From: JBKPNX01 sp046732855
GTDB lineage: Bacteria > Pseudomonadota > Alphaproteobacteria > Geminicoccales > Geminicoccaceae
Assembly: GCA_046732855.1 (NCBI GenBank)
Contig: JBKPNX010000186.1
Coordinates: 1 to 41,404 of the forward strand
Reading direction: 5' to 3'
DNA: 41,404 bases
Under the pieces are notes generated by a model, which did no database searches, was not told where the DNA came from, and saw only the letters and a program-made list of their open reading frames with translations. Both the position numbers and the translations under genes were made by a program. Shown one piece after another: positions 34,100 to 41,404 of this stretch; position 1 is the first letter of the stretch; each line of letters starts with the position of its first letter.

Positions 34100-35832
34100 C
34101 CGGCCCCATCGACCTCGGCGCGGGCGAGCGGACCGCCGCTGCCTGGATCGCCAAGTTTCTGCAACGCCGCGGCATCGACCGGGTGTTCGGGCTGCAGGGC
34201 GGCCACATCCAGCCGATCTGGGACTGGCTCGGTCGGCTCGGCATCCGGATCATCGACGTGCGCGACGAAGGCGCTGCGGTGCACATGGCGCACGCCCATG
34301 CCGAGCTCACCGGCGGCTTCGGGGTCGCCATGGCGACGGCGGGACCGGGCGTGACCAACTGCGTGACCGCGGTCGCCAACGCCGCGCTGGCGCGCGCGCC
34401 GGTTCTGCTGATCGGCGGCTGCCCGCCGCGGCCGCAGGTCAACATGGGGCCGCTCCAGGACATCCCGCACGCGAACATCCTGCGTCCGGTGACCCGCCAA
34501 GCGCGGACCCTGCGCATTGCCGACCAGGTGCTGCGCGAGCTCGACGAGGCGGTCGCCCGCGCCACGGGCGACCTCGGCGAACCTGGCCCGGTCTACCTCG
34601 AGGTCCCGACCGACGTGCTGCGCGAGGACATCCCGCCGGCGCTGGTGCTCGACGACTGGCTGGCGCCCAAGCCGCCGCGGGTGCTGGCGCCCGACCCGGG
34701 GACGGTCGAGGAGGCGGCGCGGGCGATCTGGCGGGCTCGTCGCCCGCTCGTGATCACCGGGCGCGGCGCGCGCGGCGCCGAGGCGGCGCTGGTCCGGCTG
34801 CTCGACGCCTCGGGCGCGCTCTATCTCGACACCCAGGAGAGCCGCGGGCTGGTGCCGCTCGATCACCCGTCGTTCGCCGGCGCGGTCCGGGCGCAGGCGA
34901 TGACCGAGGCCGACCTCGTCGTCGTGGTCGGGCGCAAGCTCGATTACCAGCTCGGCTACGGCTCGCCGGCGGTGTTTCCGAATGCCCGCTTCATCCGCAT
35001 CGCCGACAGCGCGGGCGAGCTGATCGACAACCGCCGCGGCGCGCCGGAGATCCTCGCCACGCCGGCGCTGGCGCTGGATGCGATCGTCGAGGTCATGGGC
35101 AATGCCGAACCGAGCCTCGATACCGGCTGGGCCGATGCGATGCGCCGGCGCCAGCTGCAGCGCGCCGCTTCGGGCTTCGGCGACACCCCCGCGCTGGGCC
35201 CGGACGGCAAGATTCACCCGCGCTGCATCTTCGATGCCATCGCCGCGGTCGCGGCTCCCGACTACATCGCGATCGCGGACGGCGGCGACCTCCTGAGCTT
35301 CGCCCGCATCGGCCTGGCGCCGGCGCGCACCTACCTCGATGCGGGCGCGTTCGGCTGCCTCGGCGTCGGCGTGCCGTTCGGCGTGGCGGCGGCGCTCGCC
35401 TTCCCGGCGCGCCAGGTGATCTCGGTCAACGGCGACGGCGCCTTCGGCATCAACGCGATGGAGGTGGACACTGCGGTCAGGCACGGCGCCGGGGCCGTGT
35501 TCATCGTCTCCAACAATGCCGCCTGGAACATCGAGCGCTACGATCAGGAGGCGAACTACGGCGGCCGGGTCGTCGGCACGACCTTGCGCCACTCCGATTA
35601 CGCCGCCATGGCGCGGGCGCTCGGCGCGCATGGCGAGCGGGTGGAGCGACCGGAGGAGCTTTCCGGAGCGCTCGAGCGCGCCCTCCAGCATGCGCCCGCC
35701 GTGGTCGACGTGGTGACCTCGCAGGCGGCGGTGTCGTCGGATGCCAAGAAGGGCCTCGGCTTCGTCCCCGATTACCAGCCGCTCACGGCCTGGGACGATG
35801 CCGAGCGCCGGCGGCGCGGACAGCGAGTCTGA
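34096..35832 (+). CDS. Thiamine-diphosphate enzyme, 2-hydroxyacyl-CoA lyase-like
   Basis: A 578-residue enzyme of the acetolactate synthase/2-hydroxyacyl-CoA lyase fold. Glu58 (VRDEGAA) is the cofactor-activating glutamate, and the diphosphate/Mg motif runs from GDG (446-448) to NN (473-474). The stretch WNIERYDQEANYGGRVVG and the tail after SSDAKKGLGF resemble 2-hydroxyacyl-CoA lyases, including the actinobacterial enzyme that splits 2-hydroxyisobutyryl-CoA, where a glutamate in this position (here Glu480) acts in catalysis. Those enzymes give formyl-CoA and a ketone or aldehyde, and their genes pair with a 2-hydroxyacyl-CoA ligase. The ATGA overlap with the upstream ligase fits that picture. 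Oxalyl-CoA decarboxylase or another carboligase remains possible. Confidence 0.85.
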   Translation: MTGPIDLGAGERTAAAWIAKFLQRRGIDRVFGLQGGHIQPIWDWLGRLGIRIIDVRDEGAAVHMAHAHAELTGGFGVAMATAGPGVTNCVTAVANAALARAPVLLIGGCPPRPQVNMGPLQDIPHANILRPVTRQARTLRIADQVLRELDEAVARATGDLGEPGPVYLEVPTDVLREDIPPALVLDDWLAPKPPRVLAPDPGTVEEAARAIWRARRPLVITGRGARGAEAALVRLLDASGALYLDTQESRGLVPLDHPSFAGAVRAQAMTEADLVVVVGRKLDYQLGYGSPAVFPNARFIRIADSAGELIDNRRGAPEILATPALALDAIVEVMGNAEPSLDTGWADAMRRRQLQRAASGFGDTPALGPDGKIHPRCIFDAIAAVAAPDYIAIADGGDLLSFARIGLAPARTYLDAGAFGCLGVGVPFGVAAALAFPARQVISVNGDGAFGINAMEVDTAVRHGAGAVFIVSNNAAWNIERYDQEANYGGRVVGTTLRHSDYAAMARALGAHGERVERPEELSGALERALQHAPAVVDVVTSQAAVSSDAKKGLGFVPDYQPLTAWDDAERRRRGQRV

Positions 35833-36190
35833 GACGGATTTCGAAGGTCGAACCTCGCGGAGGTCGCTGGGCAGCCTCGGGTCGAGCACGCCTTCGAAAG
35901 AAGGGCAGTCCGGCCGGACAAGGCAAAACCAGAAGAATCGTTATAGTTCAACATCTTAGATAAGTTTCGCCTCAAATCGCTTCAACAGCCGCGCCGGCCC
36001 GAACGACGGACGGGCATCGCTGCCACTGTGATCGCATCCCGGCGCAGTCGCGGTCTGTGTCAAAGCACAGGTGTTGCTTCTGCCCGGCGCGGAGCATGCT
36101 CCAGCTTGCCACGAGCGCGACTGTCGGCGGGCCGGTGCCCCGCGGCGCCACGCTGATCGGTCGGACGCCGCTGCGCGGGCCGCTGGCCGT
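35833..36190. other. Gap between convergent genes, no gene seen
   Basis: About 360 bases between the lyase and the Gfo/Idh gene. An AT-rich patch lies at 35920-35965, and the perfect 12-bp palindrome GGAGCATGCTCC is at 36091-36102. No intrinsic terminator with a T-run was identified. Confidence 0.5.
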
Positions 36191-37279
36191 CTACAGCTCG
36201 ACCGCCCGCCGCGTGCGGATGCTCTCGTCGGCGGCCAGCACGATGCGCAAGGAGTTGACCGCGTCGTCCATCCACTCCGACAGGTCGAGGTCCTCGCGGA
36301 TCGCCTTCAGGAAGAACGCCTGCTCGCGATCGCACAGCTCCTGGTGGTCCGGCTCGTCCGCCATGTTGATCCACTCGTCCCTGCGCGTGAAATGGTTCTG
36401 CGCGTCGATGTCGGCGTAGTGGATCTTGAGCGCGTTGGTCTTGGTGTGCTGGTCGATGTCGGCGGAGTCCGAGATCGCGTCCGCCTTGGCCTCGGTCTGC
36501 CCCTCCTGCGGCACGACGATCGAGACGCAGCCCTTGGGCCCGACCACGTCCTTCACGAAGTAGGCGACCTCGCTCATCATCGGCCCCCAGCCGGCCTCGT
36601 ACCAGCCGACCGAGCCGTCGTCGAACGCGACCTGCAGGGCGCCGTAGTTCTCAAGGCGCGTCTCGGCGCTGAGCTTCGCCCCGATGCCGTGCACGCGCAC
36701 CGGCTTCGCCCGGGTCATCTGGCACATGATGTCGACGTAGTGCACGCCGCAGTCGACCAAGGGCGTGAGGGACTCCATCAGGTTCTTGTGCCAGTTCCAG
36801 GCCGGCCCCGAGGACTGCTGGTTCAGGTTCATGCGCATGACCAGGGGCTTGCCCAGCGTGCGGCCGACCTCGACGAATTTCGCCCAGGACGGGTGGTGGC
36901 GCAGGATGTAGCCGAGCACGAGCTTGCGGTCCTTCTCGCGGGCTTTGGCGACCACCGCCCTGGCATCCTCGTAGGTGGTCGCGATCGGCTTCTCCATGAA
37001 CACGTGGCAGCCGGCGTCGATCGCGCGGAGCGCGTAGTCGGCATGCGTGTTGGGCCAGGTGTTGATCGAGACCGCATCGGGCCGGGTCTCGCGCAGCGCC
37101 CGATCGAAGTCTTGAAAGCGCGGGTAGCCGGCGAGCTCTGCCGGCAGGTCCTTGCGCGCGCCGATCGACCGGCTCATCAGGCCGCAGATCGCGAAGCCCG
37201 GCAGCTTGTGGTACGCCTTGGCGTGGGAGGCGCCCATGTTGCCGACGCCGACCACCAGGATACGCACCTCGTCCGCCAT
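36191..37279 (-). CDS. Gfo/Idh/MocA-family oxidoreductase
   Basis: A 362-residue NAD(P)-dependent sugar or inositol oxidoreductase. The N-terminal Rossmann motif is GVGNMG (11-16), and the family lysine sits in EKP (96-98, VFMEKPIATT). The catalytic His-containing helix is in PLVDCGVHYVDIMCQM. The C-terminal part (DSADIDQHTKTNALKIHYAD, NHFTRRDEWINMADEPDHQ) is typical of sugar-type members. The GGGAGGCGGG Shine-Dalgarno sequence fixes the ATG at 37279. Upstream lies an unusual tandem repeat array. The sugar ABC importer at 38.8-41.4 kb is on the same strand, which suggests uptake and oxidation of one carbohydrate. Confidence 0.92.
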   Translation of the reverse strand: MADEVRILVVGVGNMGASHAKAYHKLPGFAICGLMSRSIGARKDLPAELAGYPRFQDFDRALRETRPDAVSINTWPNTHADYALRAIDAGCHVFMEKPIATTYEDARAVVAKAREKDRKLVLGYILRHHPSWAKFVEVGRTLGKPLVMRMNLNQQSSGPAWNWHKNLMESLTPLVDCGVHYVDIMCQMTRAKPVRVHGIGAKLSAETRLENYGALQVAFDDGSVGWYEAGWGPMMSEVAYFVKDVVGPKGCVSIVVPQEGQTEAKADAISDSADIDQHTKTNALKIHYADIDAQNHFTRRDEWINMADEPDHQELCDREQAFFLKAIREDLDLSEWMDDAVNSLRIVLAADESIRTRRAVEL

Positions 37280-37403
37280 GTCCCGCCTCCCCGCTGGCAT
37301 GCATCGTGTTGCGCCGGATCATAGCGCGCGGCCGTACCACTGGAAACCGCCCCCGCGGCGAGCGTCTCTCCCGGAAGAGCGCGGATCCGCAAGGCGCGAC
37401 CGG

Positions 37404-37880
37404 CGTCGGGTTCGTTCGGACGAGGGCGCCCGCGCGTGGGCGACTTCGACCGGCTCGGGTTCGTTCGGGTCCTCCTCCGCAGAGATTGATGCGGCTTCGA
37501 GCTCGGCTTGGGCTCGTTCGGATTCCAGGGGCGCCCGCCTTTCGGCGACTTTCGCCGGCTCGGGTTCGTTCGGACGAGGGCGCCCGGGCCTGGCCACCTT
37601 GCGACCGGCTTGGATTCGTTCGCGTGCCGCAGCTGGGTTCGGTGCATTCGAGTTTCGGCTTGGGTTCGTCTGGACAACCGTTGGATCGGCTCGGGTGGTC
37701 CGGACTCGAGGGCGCCCGGGTTTGGGCAACCTGCGACCGGCTTGGGATCGTTCGGGTTCCGATGCACGTCGGTTCGTGCAAACTGGTTCGCGGCTTGGGT
37801 TCGTTCGGATTCGAGGGCGTGCGCGCTCGGTCACCGTTCGACCGGCTCGGGTTCGATGGGATTGTTGCGGGCTTTTCATT
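37404..37880. repeat. Array of about ten degenerate ~50-bp tandem repeats
   Basis: The core GGCTYGGGTTCGTTCGGA recurs with a period of 49-53 bases: TTCGTTCGG or close variants begin at 37411, 37460, 37513, 37565, 37615, 37665, 37747, 37800 and (as TTCGATGGG) 37852, and a weaker unit lies near 37697. Most units continue with (TT)CGAGGGCGCCCG, which contains the palindrome GGGCGCCC (37424-37431, 37529-37536, 37578-37585, 37710-37717), and end in a CGACCTTCGA-like stretch. Units touch directly without unique spacers. All six frames stay open, so it looks non-coding or coding-neutral. It lies just upstream of the Gfo/Idh gene. Confidence 0.85.
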
Positions 37881-38009
37881 GAGGCGGTGACCAGCGTTAA
37901 CGGCGCGTTGACCATTGCTCGGTTAATGCCTTGTTCGGGTGGTCCATGCGACCGTGGGAATCCGTGTCCGCGCCAGGGCGGGTCAGTGCCGCCCGCGGCG
38001 GCAGGCGGC

Positions 38010-38055
38010 GGCCGGTGGACGGGCTAGGTTGTGGCCGGTGGACGGGCCAGGTTGT
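38010..38055. repeat. Tandem 23-bp duplication
   Basis: Two adjacent 23-bp copies (38010-38032 and 38033-38055), beginning GGCCGGTGGACGGG and ending AGGTTGT, differ at one base. A third partial echo (GGCGGCGGCCGGTGG) precedes them. They lie in the same gene-free stretch as the larger repeat array. Confidence 0.8.
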
Positions 38056-38811
38056 GCGAAGCGTTCGCTCGCGGGTTCGACTGGCGTCGGCCGCGCTGCC
38101 GACCCCGCCAGGCATGGGACGGCGATGCGGCTTCGGCATTCAGCGTGCAGGCATGCTTCAGCGCGTCCGGTATCGAGCGCGCTGGCGCGCTGACCCGCCT
38201 CGGCGCGCGCACGATGGGAGGTGAGGCCCCGCGGCGCTGCGGCAGCACTGGACATCGCGGCGATCCTTGCCGGCTGAGGTGGGGCTGGGGCGAACACGCG
38301 AGGCCCGAATGGCCCGCGCGACTCGCCAGCTTAGCCCATTTGTAGGAATATGTCCATAAGACGGCCCCCAGCCCGCGCCGCGCGGCCGACGCGATGACCG
38401 GCTAATTCAACAGAACATGCCAACGAAAGCCGACAGACTAAGAGATCAAGAAATACAACAGATTGTGACATGAAGCTGGCTGAGTGGTTCAAGGGGGCCC
38501 ACGACCGCGTGCAACAGTACATTCGCCAGAGCCTGTTCTCGTCAGGCGGAATCGACACCTGCCATCCGGTCATGAGGATCGCTGCGCCCGGGACGCGGTC
38601 ACCATGGCCGCCGGCGCGACGCCCGTCGTCGGTTCGGCCAGCGTCGTGAAGCAACCGGCATGAACCTGCTCTAGAAAGCACATGTCCGCGACACATCGAC
38701 CGTCCCGCGGGAGATCCTTCCAGCTGTCCAGCCCGTTGAAGTGGGGCCATGCCGCATGGAGCGCGCAAGGACTTCGGCTAGCGGCCGCGCTTCACCCTCG
38801 GCGCCGGCCGC
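38056..38811. other. Gene-free stretch with an AT-richer part
   Basis: About 750 bases between the repeat region and the ABC permease genes. The part at 38330-38580 is clearly richer in A and T than its surroundings. The longest plausible frame (38470-38649, 59 codons) has no ribosome site and no recognisable features. Nothing was identified, and a decayed gene is possible. Confidence 0.45.
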
Positions 38812-39657
38812 TCAGCCCCTGACCGAGCCCGAGGTCAGCCCGGTGACGTAGTGCTCGACGAAGAACGAGTAGATCAACGCGACCGGGACCGAGCCCAGCA
38901 GCGCGCCGGCCATAAGCTGGCCCCAGTAGAACACGTCGCCGCGGATCATTTCGGTGATGACCCCGACCGGCACGGTACGCACCGAGCTCTTGGTCAAGAA
39001 AATCAGCGCATAGAGAAACTCGTTCTGCGCCAGCGTGAACGCGAAGATGCCGGCGGAGATGAAGCCGGGCGTGCACAGCGGCAGGAAGATCCGCCACATG
39101 GTCTGCAGCCGGCTTGCGCCGTCGATCCGCGCCGCCTCCTCGAGGTCGCGCGGCACGCTCTTGAAATAGCCGAGCAGGAGCCACGCGCAGAACGGGACCA
39201 GCATGGTCGGATAGGTCAGGATCACCGAGGTCAGCGTGTTGCCGAGCCCGAGGCGGTTGATCACATCGGCGAGCGGCAGGAACAGCAACGGCTGCGGCAC
39301 GAGATAGACCGCTGCCACCGTCATCGCCAGCAGGCTGGCGCCGGCGAAGCGCATCCGCGCGAGCGGGTAGGCGAGCATCGTGCCGAACACCAACGAGATC
39401 CCGGTCGAGATCACGGCGACCAGCATCGTATTCCAGGTCCAGCGCAGAAAATGCGTTTCGGTCAAGAGGTCGACGTAGTGCTCGAGCGTCGGATGGCGCA
39501 CCAGAAGCGGCATCATGTGCCGGTTGTACAGCTCGGAATCCGGTTTGATCGAGGTGATCGCCATCCAATAGAACGGGAACAGCGCCACCACGAGGAAGAA
39601 GCCGACCGGGAGCCAGACCCGGATCGCCTGATTGAGGTGCCCGTGCCCGGTCACCAT
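38812..39657 (-). CDS. Sugar ABC transporter permease, MalG type
   Basis: The second inner-membrane permease of a carbohydrate importer, 281 residues. Six helices are visible, starting with VWLPVGFFLVVALFPFYWMAITSIKP. The cytoplasmic EAA loop that docks the ATPase reads EEAARIDGASRLQTMWRIFLPL. The C-terminus ends GLTSGSVRG, typical of MalG-type subunits. The ATG at 39657 overlaps the stop codon of the upstream permease by one base (TGATG), so the two are translationally coupled. No ATPase gene is in the window; it may lie outside or be shared. Confidence 0.94.
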   Translation of the reverse strand: MVTGHGHLNQAIRVWLPVGFFLVVALFPFYWMAITSIKPDSELYNRHMMPLLVRHPTLEHYVDLLTETHFLRWTWNTMLVAVISTGISLVFGTMLAYPLARMRFAGASLLAMTVAAVYLVPQPLLFLPLADVINRLGLGNTLTSVILTYPTMLVPFCAWLLLGYFKSVPRDLEEAARIDGASRLQTMWRIFLPLCTPGFISAGIFAFTLAQNEFLYALIFLTKSSVRTVPVGVITEMIRGDVFYWGQLMAGALLGSVPVALIYSFFVEHYVTGLTSGSVRG

Positions 39658-40586
39658 CACGGCTTCCGGATGTAGAGCGTGAGCGCCACGATCAGCAGGG
39701 CCAGCGCCGGCAGCATCGTCAGCGCGATCGATGCGCCAAGACCGAGCTGCCCCGCGGTCATGCCGATGTCGAAAGCGTAGGTCGCGAACAGGTTGGTCGC
39801 ATTGTTCGGGCCGCCGTGAGTCAGGACGTACACGAGCTGAAAGTCGGCAAAGGTGAAGATCACCGAAAACAGCGTCACGATCAGGATGACCGGCTTCAAG
39901 AGCGGCAGCGTCACGTAGCGAAAGCGCTGCCAGCCGGTGCCGCCGTCGATCGTCGCCGCCTCATAGAGTTCAGGCGGTATGGTCTGTAGGCCGGCGAGCA
40001 GCGTGATCCCGTAGAACGGCAGGCCGCGCCAGGTGTTGATCATGATCACCGAAAACATCGCGAGCTTCGCGTTGCCGAGCCAGGACGGCCCGGGCGGCGT
40101 CCCGCCCAACTCGACCCAGAGCCGGTTGACGACGCTGAACGCGGGGTCGAGCATCCACAGCCAGGCGACCGTGCTGAGCACGGTCGGCACGATGAACGGC
40201 AGCAAGAGGACCGCCCGCACCAGCCTCTTCATCCGGAAGGTCTGGTTCATCGCCAGCGCGAGGCCGAGCCCGCCGATCATCTTCAAGATGGTCGCGGCGA
40301 TCGTGTAGACGAACGTATTGACGGTGACCCGCCAGAAGATCGGGTCGTGGAAATTGGTGATGAAATTCTTGAGCCCGACGAACTGGCCGGGTTTGCCGAT
40401 CACGCGGTCCTCGAGGCTCAAGAGGACGCCATAGACCAAGGGATAGCCGACCAGGGCCACGAGGAACAACAGCGGCAGCGCCATCATCAACCAGCTGAAC
40501 ACGTCCTCCCGGTCGAGCCAGCCAGCCAGAGACAGCGCACGGCGCGCGGGCGGCGCTGCGATCAACGACTCGCTGCGGACCGACAT
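39657..40586 (-). CDS. Sugar ABC transporter permease, MalF type
   Basis: The first permease of the importer, 309 residues with six helices. The N-terminus is hydrophilic, followed by MMALPLLFLVALVGYPLVYGVLLSL. The EAA loop is YEAATIDGGTGWQRFRYVTLPLL. FADFQLVYVLTHGGP is a hallmark of the MalF/UgpA branch. It starts 19 bases after the binding-protein gene ends. Together with the MalG-type partner it would form the translocation pore. Confidence 0.95.
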   Translation of the reverse strand: MSVRSESLIAAPPARRALSLAGWLDREDVFSWLMMALPLLFLVALVGYPLVYGVLLSLEDRVIGKPGQFVGLKNFITNFHDPIFWRVTVNTFVYTIAATILKMIGGLGLALAMNQTFRMKRLVRAVLLLPFIVPTVLSTVAWLWMLDPAFSVVNRLWVELGGTPPGPSWLGNAKLAMFSVIMINTWRGLPFYGITLLAGLQTIPPELYEAATIDGGTGWQRFRYVTLPLLKPVILIVTLFSVIFTFADFQLVYVLTHGGPNNATNLFATYAFDIGMTAGQLGLGASIALTMLPALALLIVALTLYIRKP

Positions 40587-40605
40587 GCCAGGGCCCGCAG
40601 CAACA

Positions 40606-41404
40606 TCACGCGGCGTGGTAAATCTGCTTCAGCTGGTTCTCCGCCTTCTTGATCGCGTCCTTGGTCGAGGTGCCGCTGCAAGCCGCGGCGAACATGTCGA
40701 CGACGACGTATTTGGCGACGTTCTCGGCGAGCTGGCGATTGGGCGGCGCCGGCCAGCCCGGCAGGTGCGCCTCCGCCATGGCGTCGCGGTAGGGCAGGTT
40801 GCGCGGCTCGACCTGCCACATCGGCGCGTTGTCATACCCGCGCAGGAACGGCTGATAATAGCTGTCGGCGACGTCGTACCACCGGCCGAGCTGCTTTTCC
40901 TGCATCAGCCACATCAGGAAATCGTGCGCCTCCTGTTTCACCGGGCTGAAGTTGAAGACGCCGTGCGTGATGCAGTTCAGCAGGTGAAAGCGGCCCTTCG
41001 GCCCTTGCGGATTCTGCGCCTGATCGGTGACTTGGGCGATGTCCGGGAATTTCTCCTTCGCGAACCAGAGGATGCTCTCGGCGTTGTTGGTGCACGAGAT
41101 TTGCTCGGCCATCCACGCCTTGTTGTTGCTGACATCGGTCCAGCCCAGGCAGTCCTCGAGCACGCAGTCCTGGAACAGCTTGCGGGCATAGTCGAGGGCG
41201 TGGGCGGTCTCGTCGGAATCGATGACGACGGTCTTGCCGTCGGACTCGACCTCGTGGCCGCCGAACGACCACAGGAGCGGATAGATCCAGCCGTGATTGT
41301 CGCCGAAGCCGTGGCCGAGCTCGAGGCCGTAGGGATGGCCCGCGGCCTTAAGCTTCGTGCCGACCTCGTAGAACTCGTCCCAGGTCTCCGGGAATTGCTT
41401 GACG
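40606..41404 (-). CDS. Sugar ABC transporter binding protein (5' end cut off)
   Basis: The C-terminal 265 residues of a family 1 extracellular solute-binding protein, which captures a sugar in the periplasm and hands it to the permeases. The visible part begins FPETWDEFYEVGTKLKAAG, the common inner segment, and continues with GLELGHGFGDNHGWIYPLLWSFGG. Near the end it has PYRDAMAEAHLPGWPAPPN, and the final helix is KDAIKKAENQLKQIY. The start and signal peptide lie beyond the window. Its position as first gene before the two permeases is the usual operon order. Confidence 0.92.
   Translation of the reverse strand, partial: VKQFPETWDEFYEVGTKLKAAGHPYGLELGHGFGDNHGWIYPLLWSFGGHEVESDGKTVVIDSDETAHALDYARKLFQDCVLEDCLGWTDVSNNKAWMAEQISCTNNAESILWFAKEKFPDIAQVTDQAQNPQGPKGRFHLLNCITHGVFNFSPVKQEAHDFLMWLMQEKQLGRWYDVADSYYQPFLRGYDNAPMWQVEPRNLPYRDAMAEAHLPGWPAPPNRQLAENVAKYVVVDMFAAACSGTSTKDAIKKAENQLKQIYHAA

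Noticed and set aside
36091..36102. The perfect palindrome GGAGCATGCTCC as an operator or terminator
   Set aside because: It stands alone in a convergent gap with no T-run and no promoter, so a role cannot be supported.
37404..37880. The repeat array as a CRISPR array
   Set aside because: Units are degenerate, touch each other, and have no unique spacers or constant repeat length; no cas genes are present.
38470..38649. A 59-codon frame starting MKLAEWFKGAHDRVQQY
   Set aside because: No Shine-Dalgarno sequence, and the second half is Arg/Pro/Ser-rich as in random GC-rich frames.

Overview
The window is high-GC DNA (roughly two thirds G+C by eye, with GC-rich third codon positions) from a bacterium, most likely an alphaproteobacterium of the Rhodospirillales or a related soil lineage. 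The reasons are the purC-purS-purQ-purL order with small-type PurL, purL followed closely by bolA and a monothiol glutaredoxin (CGFS) gene, the form of ribosomal protein S4, and many GTG or TTG starts. No rRNA, tRNA or CRISPR array was recognised.

Layout. 1-3.5 kb: a HerA/DUF87-type ATPase, then rpsD behind a near-consensus sigma-70 promoter, then a DUF3108 exported protein. 3.5-8.2 kb (minus strand): a compact purC-S-Q-L-bolA-grxD operon with a candidate promoter at 8139-8167, divergent from an FGGY sugar kinase. 10.2-11.2 kb: a DUF4332 protein and an MliC-like lipoprotein. 11.2-13.9 kb: a foreign-looking island of visibly lower GC. It holds a relic of a phage-tail-type domain, a stand-alone TIR-domain protein (candidate anti-phage NAD+ enzyme) and a match to an IS6-family end. 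14-17.3 kb: two tandem TVP38/TMEM64 membrane proteins, a Dps-like thioferritin with a clean terminator, and a 2Fe-2S ferredoxin. 17.3-22.7 kb: single genes (half of a SnoaL-like gene, a small membrane protein, a DUF1080 protein, a GNAT enzyme, a ChaA-type antiporter and a zinc alcohol dehydrogenase). 22.9-27.2 kb: an RND efflux pump and its adaptor. 27.7-32.3 kb: three SDR enzymes, a serine beta-lactamase-like hydrolase and a frame-broken membrane protein gene.

32.5-35.8 kb: an acyl-CoA ligase translationally coupled to a thiamine-diphosphate enzyme that resembles 2-hydroxyacyl-CoA lyases. Together they suggest activation of a 2-hydroxy acid and its cleavage to formyl-CoA plus an aldehyde or ketone. 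36.2-41.4 kb (minus strand): a Gfo/Idh/MocA oxidoreductase, a 1.5-kb stretch without a recognisable gene that carries about ten degenerate ~50-bp tandem repeats, and a sugar ABC importer (two permeases and a binding protein cut by the window edge).

The most unusual items are the TIR island, the ~50-bp repeat array upstream of the Gfo/Idh gene, the ligase-lyase pair, a nested inverted repeat at 15.6 kb, and a possible ATC start in the RND adaptor gene.
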